Assembly (NCBI RefSeq): GCF_001425405.1
Contig: NZ_LMQP01000003.1
Coordinates: 163,762-214,001, forward strand
DNA: 50,240 bases
DNA from: Sphingomonas sp. Leaf412
GTDB lineage: Bacteria > Pseudomonadota > Alphaproteobacteria > Sphingomonadales > Sphingomonadaceae
Reading direction: 5' to 3'
Below, in pieces: positions 25,316 through 33,775 of this stretch. The stretch's first letter is position 1. Every line of letters begins with the position of its first letter. A model generated the notes under the pieces. It was not told where the DNA came from. It ran no database searches and saw nothing but the letters and a program-made list of their open reading frames with translations. Both the position numbers and the translations under genes were made by a program.

Positions 25316-26708
25316 TGGCGCTGGAAGTCTTTACTCGCTTGGCGGGGCCCCCCTGTCCTTCACGGATACGCAGGCGGTCCGGTTCGATTGAGATGCACGG
25401 AATGTCGTCATAGACCTTGACATTGTTCGGGCGCAGTTTGCCCAACTCATCCAGTCGACACCCGGTGAACGGAGCAAGAAGTAAAACCCAAAACAATGTG
25501 CGAGGGGAAACCCCACTCCGCTCGGGCAAAGGAGAGCGGAAAATTCTCACCAGGTCTTGTGACTCGAACGGCAGGCGAGGATCTTCGATTTCATTTTTCG
25601 GCAGCGACTTTACGGCCTTTGCCACGTTGTCGCTGATTATCTCTAGCTCTTCGACAGCATGCTCAAGCGTCACGCGAATGGCAGAGAGAGCTTTGTTCAC
25701 CGTTGCAGGAGATAACGTCGTCAGCCCTTGCGCCTTGGCGAGTTCGACCTGCTCGAGAAGCGGGAGGGCGGTGATCTGCTTTCCAGCGCGCGCGGGAAGC
25801 CCGGCGTAGGTACGACGATAAGCACGAACCATGGATGCGGTGATGGTATCCACGGGCGGATCATCGTGCAGGCGTGCGAACCGGCCGATAGCCGTGCGCC
25901 ACTCGTCTACTAGCTTCGGCTCGCGGGGCTGAAACGCAGCCCAATCCTCGAAAACCTGCGCGATGGTCGGGGTAGCGTCCTTCGCCGAGGTTTGGGACGC
26001 CGCCGCCGCCGATGACGCCGCCTCAATCCCGGTGACCAAGATCGGGGATGGCAAGACACGGGCTCGTCCTGAATCTATCCTCAGCGCGCATGCAGCGCAT
26101 AGCCTGTCGAGAAACGCTCGACCGATCGCTTCGTACAAAGCTGGTTCTATCGGGAAGGCGATGCGGTTGCCGTAGGCGATAGCGATAATTGCCCAGTCGA
26201 TGGGATCAAGGCTTGGCAAGTTGGAAATGCGCTGCAGGGTCTCTAGCCATGGCAGCGGGCTGAAGTCGGGTACCGCCTCCAGCATCGCCTTGCGGTCGCC
26301 GTGGTCTCGTAGGTCGTCCGCGGTAGGCGGCGTGCCGAAATCGTAACGGGCGCCGGGTTCATGATCCGCCAGGCCATGGGCATGCCTGAATGCTCCAATT
26401 TCGAGCGAAGCCAGCTTCTGCGCGATGCCTTGAAGCTGTTGATCGCTACTACCCTCGAGATAGGTGTCGACCATCACGCGTGCTGATCGGAGATGGCCAC
26501 TTGCCAGTGCTCGTTTCGCCGAGGCGAGTTTTTGATCGTAGGCAACCGCATGAGGGTGATAGCGCCGACGAGCCTCATCAGGGTCGCGAGTGTCGAGCGT
26601 CCGCTTATACTCGCTCGTGACACCGTCGAAGAACGGGCGCAGCGGCGCGGGGATGACCCGTCGGAAATAGAAGATGCCGGTGCGAGGATCTTTGAAAGGG
26701 GCAGCCAT
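25310..26708 (-). pseudogene. 3'-truncated tyrosine recombinase (integrase)
   Basis: From ATG 26708 the frame encodes about 465 residues. N-terminal DUF6538-like MAAPFKDPRTGIFYFRR, a SAM-like core-binding part (TIAQVFEDWAAFQ, TITASMVRAYRRTYAG, LSPATVNKALSAIRVTLEHAV) and the start of the catalytic domain with the first catalytic Arg in FTGCRLDELGKLRP and the beta-hairpin KRVKTSSAKR. Homology ends there. The HxxR box and nucleophilic Tyr are lost and replaced by antisense of the receptor remnant, so it is inactive. GC is visibly lower than the host (34 of 60 at 26401-26460). It points away from tRNA-Glu, the normal geometry for a tRNA-integrated island. Confidence 0.85.
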
Positions 26709-26803
26709 ACGGATCACTTTGTACGCATCCTTTGTACACAAGGATGGGTAAAGCGTCCATAATCACCACAAAAACCGCGCTAATCCGCCATTCTAGCAGG
26801 TGC

Positions 26804-26878
26804 TGGTGACCCCTACGGGAATCGAACCCGTGCTTCAGCCGTGAAAGGGCCGCGTCCTAACCGCTAGACGAAGGGGCC
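26804..26878 (-). tRNA. tRNA-Glu (anticodon TTC)
   Basis: 75-nt cloverleaf on the minus strand with encoded CCA (TGG at 26804-26806 on +). Acceptor GGCCCCT pairs with AGGGGTC, the anticodon loop is CTTTCAC (TTC), and the T-arm is ACGGG-TTCGATT-CCCGT. Its 3' end faces the integrase remnant, so it was probably the chromosomal attachment site. The gene itself is intact. Confidence 0.97.
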
Positions 26879-26935
26879 GTGAAGGCGAGCGTCCGCCTAC
26901 GGAAAGCGGGGGCGGGGGTCAAGCGGCTGGATGCG

Positions 26936-26970
26936 AAAAGGGCGGCCCGTCGCCGGACCGCCCCCTTTTT
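26936..26970 (-). terminator. Rho-independent terminator of rpsI (bidirectional shape)
   Basis: GGGCGG (26940-26945) and CCGCCC (26958-26963) form a GC-clamped stem, flanked by AAAA on the left and a T-run (26966-26970) on the right. Read on the minus strand it gives a hairpin followed by TTTT about 30 bases after the rpsI stop. Confidence 0.75.
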
Positions 26971-26994
26971 CCCGATGGCCGCAAGGCCGCGGGA

Positions 26995-27582
26995 TCAGCG
27001 CTTCGAGAACTGGAAGCTGCGGCGTGCCTTCGCACGGCCGTACTTCTTGCGCTCCACGACGCGGCTGTCGCGGGTCAGGAAGCCTGCGGCCTTCACCGGC
27101 GCGCGCAGGATCGGTTCGTAGCGGGTGATCGCCTGGCTGATGCCGTGCTTCACCGCGCCCGCCTGGCCCGACAGGCCGCCGCCCTTGACGGTGCAGACGA
27201 CGTCGTACTGGCCCTCGCGCTCGGTGATGCCGAACACCTGGTTGATGACGAGGCGCAGCGTCGGACGCGCGAAATACACCTCCTGGTCGCGGCCGTTGAT
27301 CGTGATCTTGCCCGAGCCGGGCTTCAGCCAGACGCGCGCGACCGCATCCTTGCGGCGGCCGGTGGCATAGGCGCGGCCGTACTGGTCCAGTTCCTGCTCG
27401 CGCAGGGGTGCGCGCTGCACCGGCGCCTCCGCCGTGCCGGACAGATAGGCGTCGGCCGACACTTCGTTGCCCTGGTCCGTGCCCGCGGGCGCATCGGTCG
27501 CGGCCTGCTGCTGACCCAGCGCCGCGCCCAGATCGGCCAGCGACTGGCGGTTGTCGGAGGAATCCTGGCGGTTGTCGGACAT
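26995..27582 (-). CDS. rpsI: Ribosomal protein S9 with N-terminal extension
   Basis: 195 residues, against about 130 for most bacterial S9. The S9 fold begins near residue 68 ([22 protein letters not shown]) and ends with the invariant-type tail SFQFSKR, which reaches the P-site tRNA. The first 65 residues are a polar Gln/Asp/Ala-rich extension. Start ATG 27582 overlaps the rplM stop (TAATG). The extension opens with a duplicated SDNRQ from a 14-bp DNA repeat. Confidence 0.95.
   Translation of the reverse strand: MSDNRQDSSDNRQSLADLGAALGQQQAATDAPAGTDQGNEVSADAYLSGTAEAPVQRAPLREQELDQYGRAYATGRRKDAVARVWLKPGSGKITINGRDQEVYFARPTLRLVINQVFGITEREGQYDVVCTVKGGGLSGQAGAVKHGISQAITRYEPILRAPVKAAGFLTRDSRVVERKKYGRAKARRSFQFSKR
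27545..27579. repeat. 14-bp direct repeat within the rpsI 5' end
   Basis: TGGCGGTTGTCGGA occurs at 27545-27558 and 27566-27579, 21 bp apart and therefore in frame. It duplicates the SDNRQ peptide in the S9 extension. Confidence 0.9.
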
Positions 27583-28061
27583 TATGCGCCCACCTTGTTC
27601 TTGCGGCTCATGCCGGCGATGTCGAGGACCTCGGGGTTCTGCGCCGTGTGCGGATGCTCGGTGCCGTTGTAGATGCGCAGGTTGCGCATCTGCTGCCGAC
27701 CCAGCGGCCCGCGCGGGATCATGCGCTCCACGGCCTTTTCCAGCACGCGATCGGGGAAGCGGCCGTCGAGCATCTTCTCGGCGGTGACGCCCTTGATGCC
27801 GCCGGCATAGCCGGTGTGGCGATAGTAGATCTTCCCCTTCAGCTTGTTGCCGGTGAAGCGCACCTTGTCCGCGTTGATGACGATGACGTTGTCACCGCAA
27901 TCGACGTGGGGAGTGAACGACGTCTTGTGCTTGCCGCGCAGGACGTTGGCGATCACCACCGCGGCGCGGCCGACGACCAGGTTTTCGGCATCGACGATAT
28001 GCCACTTCTTTTCCACTTCGTGCGGCTTGGCCGCCTTCGTGGTCTTCATCAGCGCCTTCAT
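27582..28061 (-). CDS. rplM: Ribosomal protein L13
   Basis: 159 residues. L13 signature [20 protein letters not shown], then [36 protein letters not shown] and [21 protein letters not shown]. It is an early-assembly protein of the 50S subunit. The pairing rplM-rpsI is near universal. ATG 28061 has AAGG 9 bases upstream; the internal ATG 28049 ([12 protein letters not shown]) has AAGG at 5 bases and would give the more usual N-terminus. Confidence 0.97.
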   Translation of the reverse strand: MKALMKTTKAAKPHEVEKKWHIVDAENLVVGRAAVVIANVLRGKHKTSFTPHVDCGDNVIVINADKVRFTGNKLKGKIYYRHTGYAGGIKGVTAEKMLDGRFPDRVLEKAVERMIPRGPLGRQQMRNLRIYNGTEHPHTAQNPEVLDIAGMSRKNKVGA

Positions 28062-28160
28062 GGGGCCAGACCTTCATTTCGCGTTCGACAGGAAAAAGGA
28101 CGCGGTCCCCGCCGGGACGCACGCCGTTGCCAGCGCCAATGACCGCGGACCCTTCGAAAG

Positions 28161-28964
28161 TCAAGGTTTCCGGGCTGTTCCCGGCGGGTACGGGGATACC
28201 ATGGCGACGAGGCGGGCCGTGCGGACGGTCGTGGCGGTGCGCACCACGCCCCGGTGGCGGGCGGTCAGGCGGCGATCCTCGCGCATGTCGCGGACCAGGC
28301 CGTCGGCGCGGGCGATCGTGCGGCTGCGCACCAGCGTGCCGGCATCGTCGCGCGTCACCACGACCGTCACGTCGCGACCGCGCCGGACGGTTTCCCGGAC
28401 AGGCAGGAGGGTTCCGTCGGTCGCGGGAAGAGTCGTGTCGCGGCCCGCGTCGCGCCGGTCGGCGTCCGCCCCCGCGCACAGTGCCAGCAGATCGCCCGCC
28501 AGCGTCTGCACCCGCACCGCGGGCGTGGCGGCGTCGTGCAGCGCCAGCAGGCGTCGGCGCGAGGCGGGGTCGTCGTCCGTCGCCACGATCGCGGCACGCA
28601 GCCGGTCCCACAACGGGTCGACGTCCTCGACCGCGATCAGTCCGCCGTGACGGTCGAGCCTGACGATGATGGGCACGCCGGCCAGCGCGGACTGGAGCCG
28701 CGCGAAATGGCGTGTCCCGCCGCTGTCGGCCGCACTGGCGGGCAGCGCGCGCAGGACGGCACGATATCCGTCGTGGTCGCGCGTGAACGTCACGGCGTAA
28801 TCGGTGGCGAAACGGCGGACGCCGCCTTCCCCCGACTGGCGCTCCCCCAACTGGCGTTCCATCGTCATGGTCAGGCGATAGGGGGCGTCGGTGGCGGGGG
28901 CGAACCGCGCCGCCGCGGGCGTCGCCGCCAGCGCGACGAGCGCCGCCGCCCGGCCGAGCCTCAC
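28161..28964 (-). CDS. Exported protein of unknown function, coupled to ctaA
   Basis: 267 residues from GTG 28964, sharing GTGA with the heme A synthase gene. Sec signal peptide about 1-21 (ATPAAAR). The mature part is beta-rich (APYRLTMTMERQLGER, YAVTFTRDHDGYRAVLRAL, RDVTVVVTRDDAGTLVRSRTI) with a single Cys. I do not recognise a family. The tight coupling suggests periplasmic expression together with cytochrome oxidase biogenesis, but no copper or heme motif is visible. Confidence 0.7.
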   Translation of the reverse strand: MRLGRAAALVALAATPAAARFAPATDAPYRLTMTMERQLGERQSGEGGVRRFATDYAVTFTRDHDGYRAVLRALPASAADSGGTRHFARLQSALAGVPIIVRLDRHGGLIAVEDVDPLWDRLRAAIVATDDDPASRRRLLALHDAATPAVRVQTLAGDLLALCAGADADRRDAGRDTTLPATDGTLLPVRETVRRGRDVTVVVTRDDAGTLVRSRTIARADGLVRDMREDRRLTARHRGVVRTATTVRTARLVAMVSPYPPGTARKP

Positions 28965-29989
28965 CGCCGGCGCGCCCCCGCGGCATGCGCGGCGGCGGTC
29001 GCGGCGATCAGCAGCAGCGCGGCATTCGCCTGGTGCGCGACCGCGACCGCGATCTGGACGCCGCTCAGCAGCGTCGCGATGCCCAGCAGGACCTGCACCA
29101 CGACCAGCGCGACGACCGCCGCCCCCGCCGGTCCGCGCACCTTCAGCGCCATCCACACCAGCGCGCCCGCCGCGGCGAAGGCCAGCCAGCGGTGGATGAA
29201 CTGCACCACCACGGGATTGTCGACCGCGTTGCTCAGCGCGGGCGTCAGCATCGGGGCGTCGGCGGGGAAGAACGCGTCGCCCATCAACGGCCAGCTGGCG
29301 AAGGCATAGCCCGCGTCCAGCCCGGCGGTCAGCGCGCCGAACACGATCTGCACGAACAGCAGGGCCAGGACCAGCGCGGGGCCGCGGCGCAGCGGCGTCG
29401 CGCGCGCGCGCGGGTCGGCGGCGCGGGCGGACAGGTCGCGCGCGGTCCACACGATCCCCGCCAGGATCAGCAGCGCGACGGTCAGGTGGACGGCGAGGCG
29501 GATGTGGCTGACGTCGGTCCGCTCCGACAGGCCGGAGGCGACCATCCACCACCCGATCGTCCCCTGCAATCCGCCGAGCGCGAGCAGGGCGGTCAACCGC
29601 CAGCCGTATCCGCGCGGGATGCGCCCGCGCACCGCGAACCACGCCAGCGGAAGCGCGAAGGCGAGCCCGATCACCCGGCCCAGCAGGCGGTGGGCATATT
29701 CCCAGAAGAAGATCGCCTTGAATCCGTCCAGCGTCATGCCGCGGTTCAGCTGCTGATATTCGGGGATGCGCTGGTAATTGGCGAATTCGGCCAGCCACTG
29801 CGCCTCGTTCAGCGGGGGGACGATGCCGCTGATCGGTTTCCATTGCGTGATCGACAGGCCCGATTCGGTCAGCCGCGTGATGCCGCCGACGATTACCATC
29901 GCGACGATCAGCGCGGCGACGACATGAAGCCACCGCACGAGCGCGAGGGGGCGTGCGGTGACCGAATAGCCGGAAGATGCCTGGAGCAT
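28961..29989 (-). CDS. ctaA: Heme A synthase (COX15/CtaA)
   Basis: 342 residues with eight transmembrane helices. Conserved His of the two heme sites appear in FFWEYAHRLLGR, HIRLAVHLTVALL, VQFIHRWLAF and AHQANAALLLIA, plus the GGITRLTESGLSITQWKP signature of the alphaproteobacterial/mitochondrial COX15 type. It oxidises the methyl group of heme O to make heme A for aa3-type cytochrome oxidase. Start ATG 29989. Confidence 0.95.
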   Translation of the reverse strand: MLQASSGYSVTARPLALVRWLHVVAALIVAMVIVGGITRLTESGLSITQWKPISGIVPPLNEAQWLAEFANYQRIPEYQQLNRGMTLDGFKAIFFWEYAHRLLGRVIGLAFALPLAWFAVRGRIPRGYGWRLTALLALGGLQGTIGWWMVASGLSERTDVSHIRLAVHLTVALLILAGIVWTARDLSARAADPRARATPLRRGPALVLALLFVQIVFGALTAGLDAGYAFASWPLMGDAFFPADAPMLTPALSNAVDNPVVVQFIHRWLAFAAAGALVWMALKVRGPAGAAVVALVVVQVLLGIATLLSGVQIAVAVAHQANAALLLIAATAAAHAAGARRR

Positions 29990-30066
29990 GGCGCGTCCTA
30001 TCGCATCGCCGGGGGCGCGTCGATTCTCTTGCGCACGGCCCCGCGGCGGCGCGGACGCATGATGTG

Positions 30067-30078
30067 ATGTTGTAACAT
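30067..30078 (+). promoter_or_regulatory. Zur-box-like palindrome upstream of merC-zur
   Basis: ATGTT-GT-AACAT is a perfect 5-bp-armed palindrome in an A/T-richer patch (GATGTGATGTTGTAACATGG, 30061-30080). Alphaproteobacterial Zur sites have the core ATGTTATAACAT. It lies 8 bp before the first candidate merC start and upstream of the Fur-family gene, consistent with autoregulation by zinc. Confidence 0.55.
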
Positions 30079-30086
30079 GGGCAGGG

Positions 30087-30488
30087 ATGCGCTACATCGT
30101 CGTCATGGCGCGGCATGACTCCCCCTCGATCATCGACCGGCTGGATCGCTGGGCGATCTGGCTGTCGGCGGCGTGCGTCGCGCATTGCGTCGCCACGACC
30201 GCGGCGGTCGCGACGCTGGCGGTCGCGGGCGGCGTGCTGGGCAATCCGGTGATCCACCAGGTCGGGTTGATCGCCGCGATGTTGCTGGGCGCGGTCGCGT
30301 TCGGGCGCGGGCTGCTGCGGCATCGGCAGGCGCTGCCGATGGCGGTCGGCGCGATCGGACTGGCGCTGATGGCCGCCGCGGTGGTGATGCCGCACGGGGA
30401 GAACCATCTGGCCGAATCGATGCTGACGATCGCGGGCGTCGCGGTGCTGGCGGGGGCGCATGCGCTCAACCGCCGGGCCTATCGCTGA
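30087..30488 (+). CDS. MerC-domain membrane protein
   Basis: 133 residues from ATG 30087; ATG 30105 (MARHDSPSIIDRLDRW) is an equally good or better start, since the first lies too close to its GGG. Four hydrophobic segments and the metal-binding pair CVAHC in the first helix mark a MerC-type transporter. In this context (zur next door, Zur-like box) zinc or another divalent metal is a likelier substrate than mercury; that is inference. Confidence 0.8.
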   Translation: MRYIVVMARHDSPSIIDRLDRWAIWLSAACVAHCVATTAAVATLAVAGGVLGNPVIHQVGLIAAMLLGAVAFGRGLLRHRQALPMAVGAIGLALMAAAVVMPHGENHLAESMLTIAGVAVLAGAHALNRRAYR

Positions 30489-30525
30489 ACTTGCCCGCGC
30501 GCGCGCCGGACCCTATTTCACCGTC

Positions 30526-30990
30526 ATGGCGCACGATCACCACGAACCGCAGGGCGTCGCGCTCCAGGACGCCGCGCGGCTGACGCTGGAGCGATCGGGC
30601 GAGCAATGGACCGCGATGCGCGCCAGCGTCTACGCCGCTTTGTCGGGTTTCGCGAAACCGGCGTCCGCCTACGACATCGCCGACGCGGTGTCGCGCAGCG
30701 AGGGGCGGCGGATCGCGGCGAACAGCATCTATCGCATCTTAGACCTGTTCGTGACCGCGAACCTGGCGCGCCGGGTCGAAAGCGCGAATGCCTATGTCGC
30801 GAACGCGCATCCCGCATGCCGGCACGACTGCATCTTCCTCGTGTGCGACGCCTGCGGGCGGACGACGCATCTGGACGACGACCGGGTGACCGGCGGAGTG
30901 CGCGATGCGGCGCGCGCGGCGGGTTTCCAGCCGATCCGCCCGGTGATCGAGGTGCGCGGGCGCTGCGCCGCCTGCGCGGTCGCCAACTGA
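30526..30990 (+). CDS. zur: Fur-family regulator, Zur type
   Basis: 154 residues from ATG 30526. Winged helix: AYDIADAVSRSEGRRIAANSIYRILDLF. Structural zinc site from two CxxC pairs (FLVCDACGRT and GRCAACAV), with His/Asp ligands in HPACRHDC and HLDD. Fur-family members with this layout beside MerC are zinc-uptake regulators. Lies 37 bp after merC and before dxs. Confidence 0.82.
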   Translation: MAHDHHEPQGVALQDAARLTLERSGEQWTAMRASVYAALSGFAKPASAYDIADAVSRSEGRRIAANSIYRILDLFVTANLARRVESANAYVANAHPACRHDCIFLVCDACGRTTHLDDDRVTGGVRDAARAAGFQPIRPVIEVRGRCAACAVAN

Positions 30991-31055
30991 CGCCCCGCGC
31001 GGGCCGGTAACCGGTAGCAATCGACACGACGTGGGACGTCGGCTATTCGGGACGG

Positions 31056-32978
31056 ATGGCCGACGCACCAGAAACGCCCCTGCTCGATACCGTCACCACC
31101 CCCGACGACCTCCGCACACTGAAACCCGAACAGTTGCGGCAGCTTGCCGACGAACTGCGGCAGGAGACGATCTCCGCGGTCGGCACGACCGGCGGGCATC
31201 TGGGATCGGGGCTCGGCGTCGTCGAACTGACGACCGCGATCCACTACGTCTTCGACACGCCGCGCGACCGGTTGATCTGGGACGTCGGGCACCAATGCTA
31301 TCCGCACAAGATCCTGACCGGGCGGCGCGACCGCATCCGCACCCTTAGGCAGGGCGGCGGGCTCAGCGGCTTCACGAAGCGCAGCGAGAGCGAATACGAC
31401 CCGTTCGGCGCGGCGCATTCGTCCACGTCCATTTCCGCCGCGCTGGGCTTCGCGATCGCGAACAAGCTGTCGGGCGCGCCGGGCAAGGGTATCGCGGTCA
31501 TCGGCGACGGCGCGATGTCCGCGGGGATGGCGTACGAGGCGATGAACAATGCGGAGGCGGCGGGCAACCGGCTGGTCGTCATCCTGAACGACAACGACAT
31601 GTCGATCGCGCCGCCCGTCGGCGGGCTGTCGGCCTATCTGTCGCGGATCGTGTCGAGCCGCGAGTTCCTGTCGCTGCGCGACCTGATGAAGCGCGTCGCG
31701 CGCAAGCTGCCGCGCCCGTTCCACACCGCGGCGAAGAAGACCGACGAATTCGCGCGCGGCATGACGATGGGCGGCACGTTGTTCGAGGAGCTGGGCTTCT
31801 ATTACGTCGGCCCGATCGACGGTCATAACCTCGACCACCTCATCCCCGTGCTGGAGAATGTGCGCGATGCGGAGGAAGGGCCGATCCTCGTCCATGTCGT
31901 GACGAAGAAGGGCAAGGGCTATGCCCCGGCCGAGGAATCGGCGGACAAATATCACGGCGTGCAGAAGTTCGACGTCATCACCGGCGCGCAGGCGAAGGCG
32001 CCGCCGGGACCGCCGTCGTACCAGAACGTGTTCGGCGACGCGCTGGCCGACGCCGCGGATCGCGACCCGCGCATCTGCGCGATCACCGCGGCGATGCCGT
32101 CGGGGACGGGCGTCGACCGCTTCGCGCAGCGCCACCCCGATCGCGCCTTCGACGTCGGCATCGCGGAACAGCATGCGGTGACCTTCGCCGCCGGTCTCGC
32201 CGCGCAGGGGATGCGGCCGTTCTGCGCGATCTATTCCACCTTCCTGCAACGCGCCTACGACCAGGTCGTCCACGACGTCGCGATCCAGAACCTGCCGGTC
32301 AGGTTCGCGATCGACCGCGCGGGGCTCGTCGGCGCGGACGGCGCGACACATGCCGGGTCGTTCGACGTCACCTATCTGGCGACGCTGCCCAATTTCGTCG
32401 TGATGGCGCCCGCGGACGAGGCGGAGCTGGTCCACATGGTCCACACCTGCGTCGAGCATGACAGCGGCCCGATCGCGGTCCGCTACCCGCGCGGCAACGG
32501 CACCGGCGTGGCGCTGCCCGCGACGCCCGAGCGGCTGGAGATCGGCAAGGGCCGCGTGGTGCGCGAGGGCAAGACGGTGGCGATCCTGTCGCTCGGCACC
32601 CGCCTGGCCGAGGCGATGAAGGCGGCCGAGGCGCTGGAGGCCAAGGGGCTGTCGACGACCGTCGCCGACCTGCGCTTCGCCAAGCCGCTGGACGAGGCAC
32701 TGATTCGCCGCCTGCTGACCAGCCACGAGGTCGCGGTGACGGTGGAGGAGGGCGCGATCGGCGGCTTCGGCGCGCACGTCCTGACGATGGCGTCGGACGC
32801 GGGCCTGACCGATGCGGGGCTGAAGCTGCGCACGCTGCGCCTGCCCGACTCGTTCCAGGATCAGGACAAGCCGGAGGTGCAATATGCGCAGGCCGGTCTG
32901 GACGCCGACGCTATCGTCGCCACGGTGCTGAAGGCGTTGCGCTGGAACGAGAACGCGGAACAGGCCGCGCGCGCCTGA
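31056..32978 (+). CDS. dxs: 1-deoxy-D-xylulose-5-phosphate synthase
   Basis: 640 residues, full length. Thiamine-diphosphate enzyme joining pyruvate and glyceraldehyde-3-phosphate, the first step of the MEP isoprenoid pathway. Signatures: [58 protein letters not shown] (TPP GDG motif), [18 protein letters not shown] and [18 protein letters not shown]. In sphingomonads this feeds carotenoid and quinone synthesis. Followed one base pair later by a small membrane protein. Confidence 0.97.
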   Translation: MADAPETPLLDTVTTPDDLRTLKPEQLRQLADELRQETISAVGTTGGHLGSGLGVVELTTAIHYVFDTPRDRLIWDVGHQCYPHKILTGRRDRIRTLRQGGGLSGFTKRSESEYDPFGAAHSSTSISAALGFAIANKLSGAPGKGIAVIGDGAMSAGMAYEAMNNAEAAGNRLVVILNDNDMSIAPPVGGLSAYLSRIVSSREFLSLRDLMKRVARKLPRPFHTAAKKTDEFARGMTMGGTLFEELGFYYVGPIDGHNLDHLIPVLENVRDAEEGPILVHVVTKKGKGYAPAEESADKYHGVQKFDVITGAQAKAPPGPPSYQNVFGDALADAADRDPRICAITAAMPSGTGVDRFAQRHPDRAFDVGIAEQHAVTFAAGLAAQGMRPFCAIYSTFLQRAYDQVVHDVAIQNLPVRFAIDRAGLVGADGATHAGSFDVTYLATLPNFVVMAPADEAELVHMVHTCVEHDSGPIAVRYPRGNGTGVALPATPERLEIGKGRVVREGKTVAILSLGTRLAEAMKAAEALEAKGLSTTVADLRFAKPLDEALIRRLLTSHEVAVTVEEGAIGGFGAHVLTMASDAGLTDAGLKLRTLRLPDSFQDQDKPEVQYAQAGLDADAIVATVLKALRWNENAEQAARA

Positions 32979-33116
32979 ATGGACCCCGGCTGGACGAAGG
33001 TGATCGCCGCCACCGCGGTGGCGTTGCTGGGGCTGCTGGGGCTGAACCTGGCGATCTGGCGGCGATTGCGGCAGGTGTCGCGGGAGCGGGGCGAATTGCC
33101 GCCGGGCGGGGAATGA
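32979..33116 (+). CDS. Small single-pass membrane protein (45 aa)
   Basis: ATG 32979 directly follows the dxs stop. It encodes MDPGWTKVIAATAVALLGLL, then GLNLAIWRRLRQVSRERG and a short Pro/Gly tail. One clear helix (about 7-27) and a positively charged inner flank are visible. No separate Shine-Dalgarno; translation would be coupled to dxs. Family unknown. Confidence 0.5.
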   Translation: MDPGWTKVIAATAVALLGLLGLNLAIWRRLRQVSRERGELPPGGE

Positions 33117-33152
33117 TCTAGTCTGCGGGCGTCCGCGCGTGGAGGTGCCGTG

Positions 33153-33383
33153 ATGAAGATCGATCGTTGGGGCGACAGCCTCGCCGTCCGTATCCCGCCC
33201 GACGTCGCTGAGGCGCTGGGCCTGAAGGAAGGCGACGAGGTCGAGGTGGCGGCAGCGGTGCCGACCGGCACGGCGAAGGACCCGGCCGAGCGCGCCGCCG
33301 CGATCGCGACGTTGCGGTCGCTGCGGGGGCTGGTTCCCGCAGGATTCCGCTTCGACCGCGATGAGGCCAACGCGCGTCGGTGA
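33153..33383 (+). CDS. vapB: VapB/AbrB-type antitoxin
   Basis: 76 residues from ATG 33153, with GGAGG seven bases upstream (GTG 33150 is too close). SpoVT/AbrB swapped-hairpin domain: MKIDRWGDSLAVRIPPDVAEALGLKEGDEVEV. The C-terminal tail (GLVPAGFRFDRDEANARR) would wrap the toxin. It overlaps vapC by GTGA, the classical toxin-antitoxin arrangement, and normally represses its own operon. Confidence 0.9.
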   Translation: MKIDRWGDSLAVRIPPDVAEALGLKEGDEVEVAAAVPTGTAKDPAERAAAIATLRSLRGLVPAGFRFDRDEANARR

Positions 33384-33775
33384 GCGCGTTCTTCGATACC
33401 AATATCCTCATCTACTCGCTCGAAGGCGATCAGGTCCGCTCGCGAATCGCCGGCGACGTGGTCGCGTCCGGTGGGTGGATCAGCGTGCAAGTTCTGAACG
33501 AGGTGACGAATGTGCTGCGTCGGAAACTCCGTCGCGAATGGGCACAGGTCGATGTGGCGCTCCAGGTCTTTCGGTCGACCTTGAATGTCATCCCGCTCAC
33601 ATCGTCGATCCACGTGCGCGGCGTGGCACTGGCGCGACGATATGATTTCGCGATCTACGACGCGATGATCGTGGCCGCCGCGATGGAGGCGGAATGCTCG
33701 CGCCTCTATACCGAGGACATGCACCACGGCCTGACCGTCGACGACCGACTGACCATCCTCAACCCGTTCGTCTAG
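33380..33775 (+). CDS. vapC: VapC PIN-domain toxin
   Basis: 131 residues, GTG start within the antitoxin stop. PIN-domain acidic residues: FFDTNILIYSLEG, the Glu in LNEVTNVLRRK, FAIYDAMIVAAA and YTEDMHHG. PIN toxins are Mg-dependent RNases that cut tRNA or rRNA. All four acidic positions appear intact, so the toxin is probably active. Its stop overlaps the stop of the opposing hydrolase gene. Confidence 0.9.
   Translation: MSAFFDTNILIYSLEGDQVRSRIAGDVVASGGWISVQVLNEVTNVLRRKLRREWAQVDVALQVFRSTLNVIPLTSSIHVRGVALARRYDFAIYDAMIVAAAMEAECSRLYTEDMHHGLTVDDRLTILNPFV

Noticed and set aside
25376..25386. GGTTCGATT near the integrase/receptor junction as a possible attR copy of tRNA-Glu
   Set aside because: Only nine bases, lies inside integrase coding sequence, and is in the opposite orientation to the tRNA-Glu T-loop, so it is not a direct attachment repeat.
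25310..26878. A complete prophage or active genomic island
   Set aside because: Only a truncated integrase remains; no phage structural, excisionase or cargo genes are present on either side of the tRNA.
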